From Echiichthys vipera (taxonomy: Eukaryota; Chordata; Actinopteri; Perciformes; Trachinidae), in assembly GCA_963691815.1 (NCBI GenBank), contig OY829665.1:24095906-24159905 (forward strand): a stretch of 64,000 nucleotides of DNA, given 5' to 3'. The translations under genes and the position numbers were made by a program. Positions within the stretch are counted from its first letter, which is position 1; each line of letters starts with the position of its first letter. Below are positions 34,740 to 62,454 of this stretch, piece by piece. The notes under the pieces are model-generated. The model was not told the origin of the DNA. It worked only from the letters and a program-made list of their open reading frames with translations, and did no database searches.

Positions 34740-35368
34740 CTGTTGTGTAGAAACAGGAATTGATAGACGTGCATTAATCCAATCATACTGACAGCAACAT
34801 ATGCTGCCTCTACTGATCCTGGTAAATTTCAGAGTTTTCAAATAACATGCGAAACTACAGGCCCGTTGAGTGACTTCATGTATAACCCTAACCCTAACTC
34901 GTGCAGATTTATGATTTTATAGTCAGGTCTCCAAATACAGCCTCATGGCGCCAACACTGGACTATAACAGTTAGACTACAATAGGTGCATCTTCTTAACT
35001 TACCACTACAACTGCGTGCGTGTTGAAACGGTAGGCTACAATTGTAGTGACACCTTTGTTTAGTAAGTTTAGCGTTTAGCTTTTCATAGAGCCATTCCTA
35101 TTCGTGAAAATGCGTGTACATTCCCGATAAATGCACTGTAGCACCTATGTGTAACACTCACCTCGGAGTTCTGATAGTTCTGACAGCACCTGAAGGCATC
35201 CCTCGAAGTGTAGCCTCCCTGCACTTCCCTAAAGAGCCAGTTGTTGTCGACCTGTTGAGTTGTCCGGGCAGCTTCTCTTCACAGAGCAGGGGTGCTAGCC
35301 GTGTTCCCCGGCTGAGGACTCGGTGTTCTATCCGCTATCTCGGCTCCCCAGCCGGGGCATGCCCCGCC

Positions 35369-53179
<17,811 letters not shown>

Positions 53180-53552
53180 AGAAGTGATCCACGACCTGCA
53201 CTTTAACAATGGTGTGGTCAAATATTTACTTTCTGTGAGGAGCTGGTGGAATAATGGCTGGTAAAAAATTAGCGATGTAAGTCTGTAAAAGTTTCAAAGA
53301 AATGCACATTTATCCCTGACTCTGAACACTCCAGGCAGCACCGACTGTATTATATTTTAATGAGTGCTCTCGAAGACAGCGTCGCAACTCACTCAGGATC
53401 ATAGATGTGTTTTATGAACTGTTTTAAAGTTGTACTCCATAAGATTTGACTCACGTTCAGGGTCGCAATGTGTTTTTTGCTCTTTTGTAAACTTTTTTCA
53501 AACACCTTCACTAATTCACCATACACACACACATGTTGCAATTACATGTCTG

Positions 53553-54090
53553 CCCCAAGCCCCCACCGCAGCGACTTCCTAGTTGATCCAATCAGGAAGT
53601 GCCAAAAGCTGCAGTTCTCTGAGTGTCCACTAGGGGCATGTTTCATAATAGAGCAGTTTCTCATTGACCCCCATGTTAAACAGGCTGTTTTCACAGCATC
53701 ATTTAACCTGTTTAAGGCCTGGGACAAAAAAACATTCTAGGCTGTATGTTTAGGTCATATCTCCATGACAACACTGAGGGGGTGATTTTCTTTTGTACAA
53801 GGCTAGTTTTTAAGTCTATGAATAATTAGGGGCGTGGCCTCTTGAGTGACAGCTAGCCTCTGGCCCTCACTTCTATTCAGAGGTAAACATCAGCCAGATG
53901 GACGTATATCCCTACCCCCAATGTCACATACATGCCCTTTTTTGGTAAGAGGAAATGAGGAGGAGTCAAAGTTTGATAAGATGGCTGCTCCCGTAGGCGA
54001 GGGCGATTGGATCAAGTTGAGAGAACGGACCTCGACGAAGACGCTACGTCCATTTTTTATAGACCTTTTCAAAGATGTAAACATAAACAT
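53553..54090 (+). mobile_element. Repeat family B, copy 3
   Basis: Full-length-looking copy from 'caagcccccaccgcagcgac' to 'attggatcaagttgagagaa' and slightly beyond. It begins about 370 bp after the pnpla stop codon and so may lie in its 3' UTR. Confidence 0.75.
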
Positions 54091-54802
54091 TCAAAAACCG
54101 CCCTGGTTTATTTCCTGTTGCAGTGTATGTAAATGACATCAGCTGACAGGAAGTTACCAAGGACCAAGGCTGGTGCCTAGCAACGGTATTCGGTTGAAAA
54201 GGTCTATATATAGTCTATGGTCTGCCCTTACTACAAACCTGACTCAGAAGTTGGAAGTGAACGCAGCATAACCGTTAGTGGCGACGGACCAACCGCTGTC
54301 AGCAGCGTCACTAACAGGCGTATTATACTGTTGATAGAAGATTAGCGTAGTCTTGATCGGCATCAACACTGTCAAGTACCACATGCACGGCGTTAGCCAC
54401 AGGACTGCCGTTGGCCGCAGAGAGCAGCAGCAGCTGTTCATTGCCATTTTCTGTGCTCCACCAGCGACACCTCTACGCAGTAACACGAGAGCTGAACTAG
54501 CTAACACAGCTAAGACAGCGGCCTCTGCCTCGTCGTCTGCAGACATCAAGGTGGCTATGGGCGGCTGCGTGTGGAGGTTATCTGGTGTCTCAACACTGTG
54601 GTGAATCACCACTCACTGAACTCAAACAAAGGCATTTCTGATATTTTCAAATTAACATTTCCGGATTGGGACAAAACTCAGACGTTCAAATGAACTGAGG
54701 CACATGTCATGACTTTTGATTGGTATTTATATATTTCACCAAGTTCTTTCACCAGTTGTCCTTGGTGGTGAATAGTTGAGTCAGAGTGTTACTTGTTGTG
54801 AC
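54091..54802. other. Intergenic, GC-rich, unassigned
   Basis: Contains an inverted pair (tatagaccttttcaa at about 54058 and ttgaaaaggtctata at about 54195) and a GC-rich stretch, 54240-54610, open on both strands. No recognised protein. Confidence 0.35.
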
Positions 54803-55259
54803 CAGTGGTGGAAGAAGTACTCAGACCCTTTTACTGAAGTAGAAGTACTAATACAAAACTGTAGTAATACTCTGTTACAAGTAAAAGTCCTGCATTCATT
54901 TTAGTAAAAGTACAAAAGTATCAGCATCGTAATGTATTTAAAATTACTCATTATGTAAAAAATGGTCCATTTTAGAATATTTTATTATCAGATTATAATT
55001 ATTGATAGATTAATGTAAATAACATTTTAATATTGCAGCTGCTAAAGGTGAGGATCATTTCAAGTGCTTTCTATTCTGCTGTGTAGCTTAATCCATAACT
55101 ATGTTATTTCATTTGTTGATAATATTTTGTATTAATAATCTGAATCTGTGAAGCAACTAGTAACTGAAGTTACCCAATAAATGTAGTGTCATAAAAATTT
55201 CCTAAAAAAGTAGAAGTACAGTATTTGAGTAAATGTACTGTACTCATTTTCCACCACTG
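54803..55259. mobile_element. hAT MITE, 457 bp, with perfect 8-bp target duplication
   Basis: Ends CAGTGGTGGAAGAAGTACTC and its inverse ending CCACCACTG. GTTGTGAC flanks both sides (54795-54802 and 55260-55267). The interior is AT-rich with AAAAGTA/AGTACT words. The 8-bp duplication is the hAT hallmark. Confidence 0.88.
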
Positions 55260-55281
55260 GTTGTGACCTAAGGTATATTTG

Positions 55282-55287
55282 AATAAA
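55282..55287 (+). terminator. Candidate poly(A) signal for pnpla
   Basis: AATAAA followed by 'ctttgcctttggtttgatgt', a GT-rich stretch. It is about 2.1 kb after the stop. Another AATAAA at 55176-55181 lies inside the hAT element. Neither can be confirmed from sequence alone. Confidence 0.3.
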
Positions 55288-56258
55288 CTTTGCCTTTGGT
55301 TTGATGTATTATATCAAGCTATGTTCCTTTCCAGCTCATCAGTCCTGTTGTATGGTGTGTGCTCTGTAGATTTAATTGAAAACTACAACTGTTGAGCAAG
55401 TTTAAGATGTATTGCTGATTATAGCATGAAGTGGCAGAAATAGGTCTTGAAAGGTCGTAAAAAGGTGTTGAAATGTGTAGATTTTGGTTTTGCAGCCTTT
55501 ATTGGCGGTAAAAAAGAAAGTCTACTGTAATTGTCTGTTGAGTATTGAAGCCTGGGTGCGCAGTATGCCTGTGTTGACATGTGTGTGTGTGTTAACCATA
55601 TTTAACATATTTAATATTTAATGCCGAAACCTAATTTCTTTATGAATCTGGCTGGTTTTGTTTTTGACAGTATTCCTCCAGCTACAGCTGGGCCCTGCTG
55701 ATTTTGTGAGAAGATTGTTATCATAACCTATGAAATGATAGCCAAAGCTACAAAAAGTTGGCATAGACTGAAGTGTCCTTTAACTACTGCGTCATAGAAT
55801 ATAGATATTGAGACAAATCTACCAACTAAGACAAGTCATTTTACTTTGAGGTTAATTTAGGTGGCTACTGGGAAACTTTTCACACAAAGCTCTACTAACC
55901 CTCTATAGAGGTCATTGTTATGACTTAATTGCCAAAATGAAACATTGATGCTGGCTGTGCTAATCAAGAGAAGGTTATCAGTGTTGTTATAATATCAGTG
56001 TATATGGTGCGATGTTCAAGTTGTAAATCTGTTCTACATCATGTATGACTTGATTTTAAAGTTGCATTGCACTGTGATATTCTTTTAAGATTAAACCCTT
56101 TTAATTGATTGTTTATCTGAGTGTCATTTCTTGTGTAGTTCAAGTAATGCCTTATTATGTGTTCTCTCCCTGCACATTGTACTGTAAGTGGCAATTCAAG
56201 AGAAGCTTCGGAGCAACCAAATGAGGCAATCAGTGCGTGCAAGTTCAATGTCACTCAC

Positions 56259-57250
56259 TCACACTCATCTTCACACACTTATCCGGGGTCGGATAGTGGG
56301 GGCAGCAGCTCCAGCAGGGGACCCCAAACTTCCCTTTCTAAAGTATCCAATCCACTGATTTTCTGATGAGAGCAATGCCCTCAGCCATATCCCGGACGGA
56401 CTTCTTCAGTCGGACAGCTTCCCTGACCTCTGGTGTCCACCACGGTGTTCCAGGGTTCCTGCCCTGTAAGGCACCAAGAAACCATGAGACCACAGCTCAC
56501 CGCCGCAGCTTCGGCAAGCTTTGAACATTGCCAGGGTTCAATGCCCCCAACCTCCATAGGGATGCGAGAAAAGCTCCGCCCGAGGTCTAAGGTAAAGGTC
56601 TCTCGGACAGGGTCCCCTTCCTGACGTGCACAGTTCACCTGCACTACCCTTTTGGGCTATCTGGAGTCTTACCCCAATCCTCGGTTGACAGCTCTGCCCC
56701 ACTCTCTTCACCCGAGTGTCCAAAACATGCTGCCTCAGATCAGACGATACCATCACAAGGTCAATCATTGACCCTCAGCCTAGGATGCTCTGGTACCACT
56801 ACACTTATGAGAATCCTTATGTTCGAACATGGTCTTTGTTATAGACAATCCATGACTGCACTGAAGTGTAATATCAAACGACCACTAAGGTTTAGATAAG
56901 GGAGGCCGTTCCTCCCAATCACACCTCTCCAGGTGTAGCAGAACTATGGAGTCCCTACTGAAGCCCTATGCAGGACTCCATTCAGGGTCTCCAAGATGGG
57001 TCTCCAATACTCCGAACTGCTGTTCGGTGCATCTGCACAAACAACAGGCATAGTCAGTGAGGTGCACTGCCCGATCCTCAGAAGTGAGTCTAATTCGTTC
57101 CCGGTGGGGGTTGGCCTCTGCCAGGGTTGCGCTTTGTCCCCAATCCTGTTTGTGGATTCCACGGGAAAGGGAAGTTTGGGGTCCCCTGCTAGAGCTGCTG
57201 CTCCTGCGACCTGACCCCGAAGGAAAAGGCTGAAGATGAGTGAGTGAGTG
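56259..57250. mobile_element. Rearranged LINE remnant with parts on both strands
   Basis: Both ends carry the same LINE 3' tail in opposite orientation ('cacttatccggggtcgg' and 'aaggctgaagatgagtgagt'). On the minus strand 56381-56644 encodes decayed LINE text (DPVRETFTLDLGRSFS). On the plus strand near 57085-57155 the text SFPVGVGLCQGCALSPILFV matches the reverse transcriptase GxxQGCxLSPxLF motif. No intact frame. Confidence 0.7.
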
Positions 57251-57861
57251 ACCACAACTGATCTAAACATTGGGTAAAGACAGGTGAAAATGTTTGGTTA
57301 AATCTTATTTACATACAACAGTAAAAGACTTAATGTTAAGGTGTGAATGGACCCATTTAGTCGACCCATGAGCATTGATTAATGGAGTGTCTATACCCAG
57401 TGTTTAGATCCATTGTGGTATTTATGAAAATTAGCACATATGTAATAACATTATGCCCCGTTTGCCCATGTGAACAAACAATTTTTAAAAAATTAAATAA
57501 ATGTTAAGGAATATTTGAATGCAGAGGGGATATTTAGGTCTTTTTAGAAACGTTCCCCTATTGTGATTCTTCAGGTCTTTTTTTCCCTCACTCAGGACAA
57601 ACTGAGGATACAAAATCACTGGGGTTTGCTTCTCTTGCAATTTGTCCAACGTTGACCCCTACTTTGGTTTAAAATGACTGGAATAAAAGTTATTGTCAAA
57701 CCAGTCAAAAATGTGTAAAACATTAATTCAGATTAAACCTATTTTTATATGGAAAAGCAATTCTTTTATTTTTAAATATATATTTAAATATACATCAATA
57801 TATATTAAAAAAATAAAAGTGTATAGATATAGTTTTTAATAAAGATTGCCATATTCAGCCT
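57251..57861. other. Intergenic AT-rich sequence ending in a TTAA element edge
   Basis: No gene. The last part (about 57760-57865) resembles the right end of family K, closing 'gccatattcagccttTAA', and stops about 70 bp short of the snx4 start codon. Confidence 0.5.
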
Positions 57862-57865
57862 TTAA

Positions 57866-57936
57866 CTTCTGTTGGGTGTGAGGTCGCTTTGCGCATGCGT
57901 CCTGGCTCACCACCGGCATCAGTCAGAGAGAGGAGG
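57866..57936 (+). promoter_or_regulatory. snx4: snx4 proximal promoter/5' UTR with NRF1-like site
   Basis: TTGCGCATGCGTC (57889-57901) matches the NRF1 palindrome core GCGCATGCG, common in TATA-less housekeeping promoters. The preceding family K-like edge (57862-57865 TTAA) sets a close left limit on unique sequence. Confidence 0.5.
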
Positions 57937-58026
57937 ATGGCGGAGGATGGGAAGGAAGAGTCGGTGGCCACTGACGACGACTCAGACCACACAGCTGCAG
58001 ACGGGAGCAGCAGCCTGAACAACACG
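57937..58026 (+). CDS. snx4: snx4 exon 1
   Basis: MAEDGKEESVATDDDSDHTA to SLNNT, donor GTAACA. ATG at 57937 has A at -3 and G at +4. An in-frame ATG at 57895 (C at -3) would add 14 residues and is less likely. Confidence 0.8.
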
Positions 58027-61000
58027 GTAACACAGCTTCCCCTGCCCGCGTCTGTCACACATTCGCTCTCTAAAAAAGCCTCTGTTAACGTGACAATAGT
58101 GGCTCACAGTTTAAGCTCAGGGCAGAGCTACACTAGCTCACATTATGTTAGAGACAAGCTAACGTTAGCTGAATAAGTTATAAGTTATAGCCCGTACCAA
58201 CGTATATACAGACTGTGTGTGCATACACGTCGACTGGGCACAACTCAGGTTAGTTCACTTAATGTATCGCCATTTGCAGTAGTTGTCATACTGGACTCTG
58301 GGGTCATGACTCCCCCAGTCTGCTGTTATTGTCGTGCTAACATTAGCTCGAAACCATACGGACAGCTGTAAGCTAACGTTTGCCTAAAAATTAAGAAGTG
58401 CGACCCCAACAGAGAAGAGTGGCGGGAGGAGGATCTGTGTGTAAAGTGTGTGATGTGATGGTGCAGATGGCGGAAGATGGATGCACCCTCCTGCGCAGGA
58501 TGGAGATCTGCGTTGCTGAGGCTGAGAAAAGGAGTGGCAAGAACGCAGTGAACATGCAGGAGGCGTTCAGTGTGTACCTCATTGAAACACGGTGAGCAGA
58601 GCACGCCTTTCATCGGCCATTTGAAAGGATGGGCTGTGGGTTGAGCTGACATGTTTTGCTTTCCAGTTATTCATCTACTTCCTCTCGTTTTCGCTCTGTT
58701 GTGCATGACTTTACTTCTGTATTTTGTCACGGTGCATTGTGCAACACAACTAAAGTGTCTTGTGACCCAACCCTTACAGGCCAATGGATGCAGTCGCAGA
58801 AGGTCGAAACCCAGCCCCCGACTCTCTGTGGAGGAGATACAGTGAATTTGAACTGTTGCGTAACTACCTGTTAGTTACCTATCCATACATCGTAGTCCCC
58901 CCTCTGCCTGAGAAGAGGGTGAGTTCAGTGGTAGTTCAGATTGCAGCGCTGCTTCATGTGTCCTGTCAACTCTCCGCCTATCAGTGGCGTCTCACACCCT
59001 TTGTGCATGTGTCAACATTGTGGCTGTCTGCAGTAAGCTTCATGAATTAACTTTTTATCCAGTTTTAAGCCACATCTTTACAAAACACCTTTAGGCAGTG
59101 ATATCCAAATGCAGCATTGTGAACCATTAGTTTTACTTGTTGAGCCTACTAGAGGCAGTGCTTGGTTTATAGAAAAAGGCTCAATGAATGGTGATTCATT
59201 GTTTTCAACAAGCCCCCACCACAGCCACTTCCTGGTTGATCCAATCAGGAAGTGCCAAAAACGTCAGTTTTCTGAGTGTCCACTAGGGGCAGTTTCATAA
59301 CAGAGCAGTTTCTCATTGACCCCCTGTTAAACAGGCCGTTTACACAGCATCATTAAACCTGTTTAAGGCCTGGGACAAAAAAACATTCTAGTCTGTATGT
59401 GTAGGTCATATCTCCATGACAACACTGAGGGGGTGGATTTTTTTTGTACCAGCTAGTTTTTATTTTATTGGGGGTTAAAGTTTATAAATAATTAGGGCGT
59501 GGCCTCTTGAGTTACAGCTAGCCTCTGGCCCTCACTTCTTCTCGGAGGCTAGTTGTCAGGATTAGCATCATTAGAATGCTAACTCCGTCACCTCGAATGC
59601 GATCATTCCTTTGGTGGTGTTTCCATAAGGGACAAGATGATTTGCTCTTCAATCAACTGTACAAACAGATGGTTTAGGAACACTATGTGTTAGCTCTGTT
59701 ATGCTAATTAAGTAGCTGCACTTGCACCAGTTTCTTCCGTTTTTCTTAACAAAAGGGTACAAAAATAACTCTTTGCGCCGACTTTATCAGTAGTGTTCAA
59801 GTAGAAAAAGGTTCTCGTGTACTTGACTAGACCTCCTGTGTCAGTCTCTACCCTCTAAAAAATGCCGTTCCTCTTACAAAATAAAAAGATAACTCCTGTT
59901 CCCCCCAAAAAATCTCATTGTCATGTCTCCCATTCCTGTTTATCTAGTAGCGTGTTCTGTTAGCCTAGCTCCCGGGCGGTGGAGCTAATGTTGCTAATTC
60001 TGTATACATCACCCAGATGGACGTATCTCCCTTACCCCAACGTCACATCAATGCCCTTTTTTGGTAAGAGGAAATTAGGCGGAGTCAAAGTCTGACAAGA
60101 TGGCGGCTCCCATAGACGAGTACGATTGGATCAAGTTGAGAGAACAGGCTCCGACGGAGAGGCTAAATCAATTTTATATACAGTCTATGGTTTTCAACCC
60201 TTTGTTGAACAGAAATCTCCATCTAGTGGACTCATAAAGAATCATTTGGACATCACTGCCTTTAGGACCTTGTTCAATTTTTATGGTGTTCATCCAGTCA
60301 TACAAACGTACATACACACATACAGTTTCCTTTACCTTTTAAAAAAGAGTACGTAGGGACGTCCTGGTGGTCTACAGGGTAAAGACAGCTGGGGGCCTGT
60401 TTTGCATTTGTCATCCTCCCCCCTCCCTCTTTCTCTCCCTCTCTTCTCATTGCTTGTCAGCGCTCTTCTGTAAACGATCTATAATAATAAAGACATAAAC
60501 TGCTCAAAAATACCTCGAAAAGACATGGTTATGTGTGTTATCTTGTAACATTTTATTATTTAATGACGTAACAATGTTTAACCATTTCTTCTTTGGTATT
60601 AAAATTATGTTTACTGATGACTGGTCATCAAAAGAATAACAAAAATAAAAAATGTTCATTGTTTTTAAAGTTAACAGTCAACTGCTTGGGGAGGTGTCAT
60701 TTTTATTATTTAATTATTAATTTTGCCTGGTACAACCCATTTTTACCGACCCGCTTTAACTTGCACATAGCTGCTGCAACAGCCTGCTGTTAAACTGTGC
60801 ATATGACAACTGATTCACCAAATCATACAATTGATAAAAAAGAAAAAAAAACAACTTAAAGTAAAGAAACAAAATGTCAAGTTAATTGTTGTTGTTTTGT
60901 GGTTCTCTTGCACGCAGGCAGAGTTTGTGTGGCACAAGCTGTCGGCAGACAACATGGACCCAGACTTTGTGGAGCGCCGCAGAGTGGGACTGGAGAACTT

Positions 61001-62454
61001 TCTTCTCCGTGTGGCATCACATCCAGTCCTCTCCAATGACAAGTTCCTGTACCACTTTCTCACCGAGGTACATGCTGCAACTCTGGCTCAGTCAGGAGAT
61101 AATGAATAGATCAGTTGCTCATTGAATAACGTCTGTCACGGCTGTGTTTGTCAGGAACATGGCTGGAAGGAAGTGGTGTATGAGACAGGATTTCAGGCAA
61201 AGGTAAACTGTGGAACCTATTTCTCTTTACTCTTACAGGCAATCCAGACAAAGATGTTCAGTGTTCACAATGCTTGACAACTTTCTTTTACTTCTATTTC
61301 AGGCAGATTCCAGGCTGAGAGCTCTTAGTGCCACCTTCAGGGTGAGAAATCCAGATAAGTAAGTTAGTGTTTCCTACACACAATTTGCTTAAAAGCTTAA
61401 ATGAAAATGTTAAAAGTTACCGTGAATGTCAAAATGAATTCATCCCTTGTTATTAAAGGTCCTGTGAATAGGATTTAGGGCAATTAATTGGCAAAAGAGG
61501 AACAAAATGTTAATGAGTGTGTTTTTTTTAGTGTGGAAATAAGAATTGTGTTTCCCTTATCTTAAAATGAGCTGTTTATATCTCCTCTTTCATAGAGCCC
61601 AGACTCACCGATCACTGTAGTCCCACATGTTTTGCATACTGGAGAAGTTTCATTTGCAGCCTCGCCACTAGATGCCACTAAATCTTACACATTAGACCTG
61701 TATGAGTTCTATTTTAAAGTTGGGGTTCTATGTTTACCAAAGCTCACTATGATGTAATAAGATGTTGGTGCAACAGGAATGACCTGTTTACACGTTATTG
61801 GTATTATCCATCAGCAATCAATCCAAAAGCAATTGTATGATTACAGAATATTTTTTCTGTTTCTGAAAAATGCACTAAACAATGTTGGGATCCATCTAGG
61901 GCCGCAACTGACAATGATTTTCATTATCAGTTATTGTTTTCTTGATTAGCAAATGGATCATTTGGTCCATAAAACAGCAAACAACAGAACAAGATAGTTA
62001 AATGTTGCTGTTGAAAAATGACTTCAACAATTAACTGCTTATCGAAATACTAATAAAATATTACCATTCCATTGAACTACTCTTTTGACACTTTACTTTT
62101 ATATTTCACTTTTTGATGCTCGTTTTGTTATCGTATATTGTTATCTTATTTGTTATTGTTTTGTAAGTGTTACTGCAATCTTGGAGCAATCCGGAACAAG
62201 AATTTCCCTCAGGATTAATAAAGTTCTATCTTCTCTTATATTAGAGAAATCATTGCAGGTCTAGATCCATCAAATGAACAGAAAAAATCAAAGAAGACAT
62301 ATAGTGTACACTTTTTAATAGGTTGAAGAAAGGTAAAGTAAAATTGCAATCACTGTCTTTTGTTCATATTCTCTAACTCAGACGCTTCACAGAGATGAAA
62401 CACTACAGTGATGAGCTGCAGTCTCACACATCGCAGCTGCTCCGAGCACGAGCA
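57937..62454 (+). CDS. snx4: Sorting nexin 4, 5' part (PX domain), truncated by window end
   Basis: SNX4 is a PX-BAR endosomal protein that binds PI3P and returns cargo such as transferrin receptor from early endosomes to the recycling compartment. Exons seen: 57937-58026, 58467-58591, 58780-58918, 60918-61067, 61155-61202, 61303-61358, 62382-62454, giving 227 residues in consistent phase. The first about 35 residues are an acidic linker. The PX domain follows, with MEICVAEAEKRSGKNAVNMQ, SLWRRYSEFELLRNYLL (RRYSEF is the phosphoinositide-contact block), VVPPLPEKR and ERRRVGLENFLLRVASHP. Then come the linker ADSRLRALSATFRVRNPDK and the start of the BAR region, RFTEMKHYSDELQ. The middle is nearly identical to human. 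Exons for the rest of the BAR domain are not in the window. Confidence 0.95.
58467..58591 (+). CDS. snx4: snx4 exon 2
   Basis: Encodes MAEDGCTLLRRMEICVAEAE to VYLIET(R), donor GTGAGC. The acceptor GATGGTGCAG has a poor pyrimidine tract, so the left edge is less certain than the rest. Confidence 0.85.
58780..58918 (+). CDS. snx4: snx4 exon 3
   Basis: Encodes PMDAVAEGRNPAPDSLWRRY to PPLPEKR. Acceptor CCCTTACAG, donor GTGAGT. Confidence 0.96.
59205..60192 (+). mobile_element. Repeat family B, copy 4, split by an insertion
   Basis: The left part (59205-59550) ends in 'cctctggccctcacttcttc', and the right part (about 60003-60192) resumes at 'acccagatggacgtatctcc'. The roughly 450 bp between is absent from the other copies. 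It lies in snx4 intron 3. Confidence 0.72.
60193..60917. other. snx4 intron 3, right part
   Basis: AT-rich with a 'cctccctctttctctccctc' tract and an AATAAT-rich tail (60358-60515) resembling a SINE fragment. No exon. Confidence 0.4.
60918..61067 (+). CDS. snx4: snx4 exon 4
   Basis: 150 bp, 50 residues: AEFVWHKLSADNMDPDFVER to FLYHFLTE. Acceptor TGCACGCAG, donor GTACAT. Confidence 0.97.
61155..61202 (+). CDS. snx4: snx4 exon 5
   Basis: 48 bp: EHGWKEVVYETGFQAK. Acceptor TTTGTCAG, donor GTAAAC. It is too short to appear as an ORF and was found by homology and phase. Confidence 0.95.
61303..61358 (+). CDS. snx4: snx4 exon 6
   Basis: 56 bp: ADSRLRALSATFRVRNPD plus two bases of Lys. Acceptor TATTTCAG, donor GTAAGT. 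Confidence 0.95.
61456..61702. mobile_element. MITE in snx4 intron 6
   Basis: TTAAAGGTCCTGTGAATAGG with GATTTAG at the left; an approximate inverse 'ctaaatcttacacattagac' at the right. The interior includes 'gcctcgccactagatgccac'. Confidence 0.6.
62382..62454 (+). CDS. snx4: snx4 exon 7 (last in window)
   Basis: 73 bp: RFTEMKHYSDELQSHTSQLL then RARA. Acceptor CTAACTCAG, donor GTAAGT. Confidence 0.95.

Noticed and set aside
35114..35368. In-frame N-terminal extension of the pnpla protein
   Set aside because: The frame is open upstream, but PNPLA2/3 proteins begin right before the WxxSFAGCGFLG block and the ATG at 35369 has a strong context. The upstream part reads as 5' UTR.
53846..54136. 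Coding exon on the plus strand after pnpla
   Set aside because: The open frame lies in repeat family B, and the minus-strand ORF at 5126-5425 is the same repeat; the frame is not kept in the other copies.
54244..54612. 122-codon minus-strand ORF
   Set aside because: GC-rich region open on both strands, Ala/Val-rich, with no recognisable domain.
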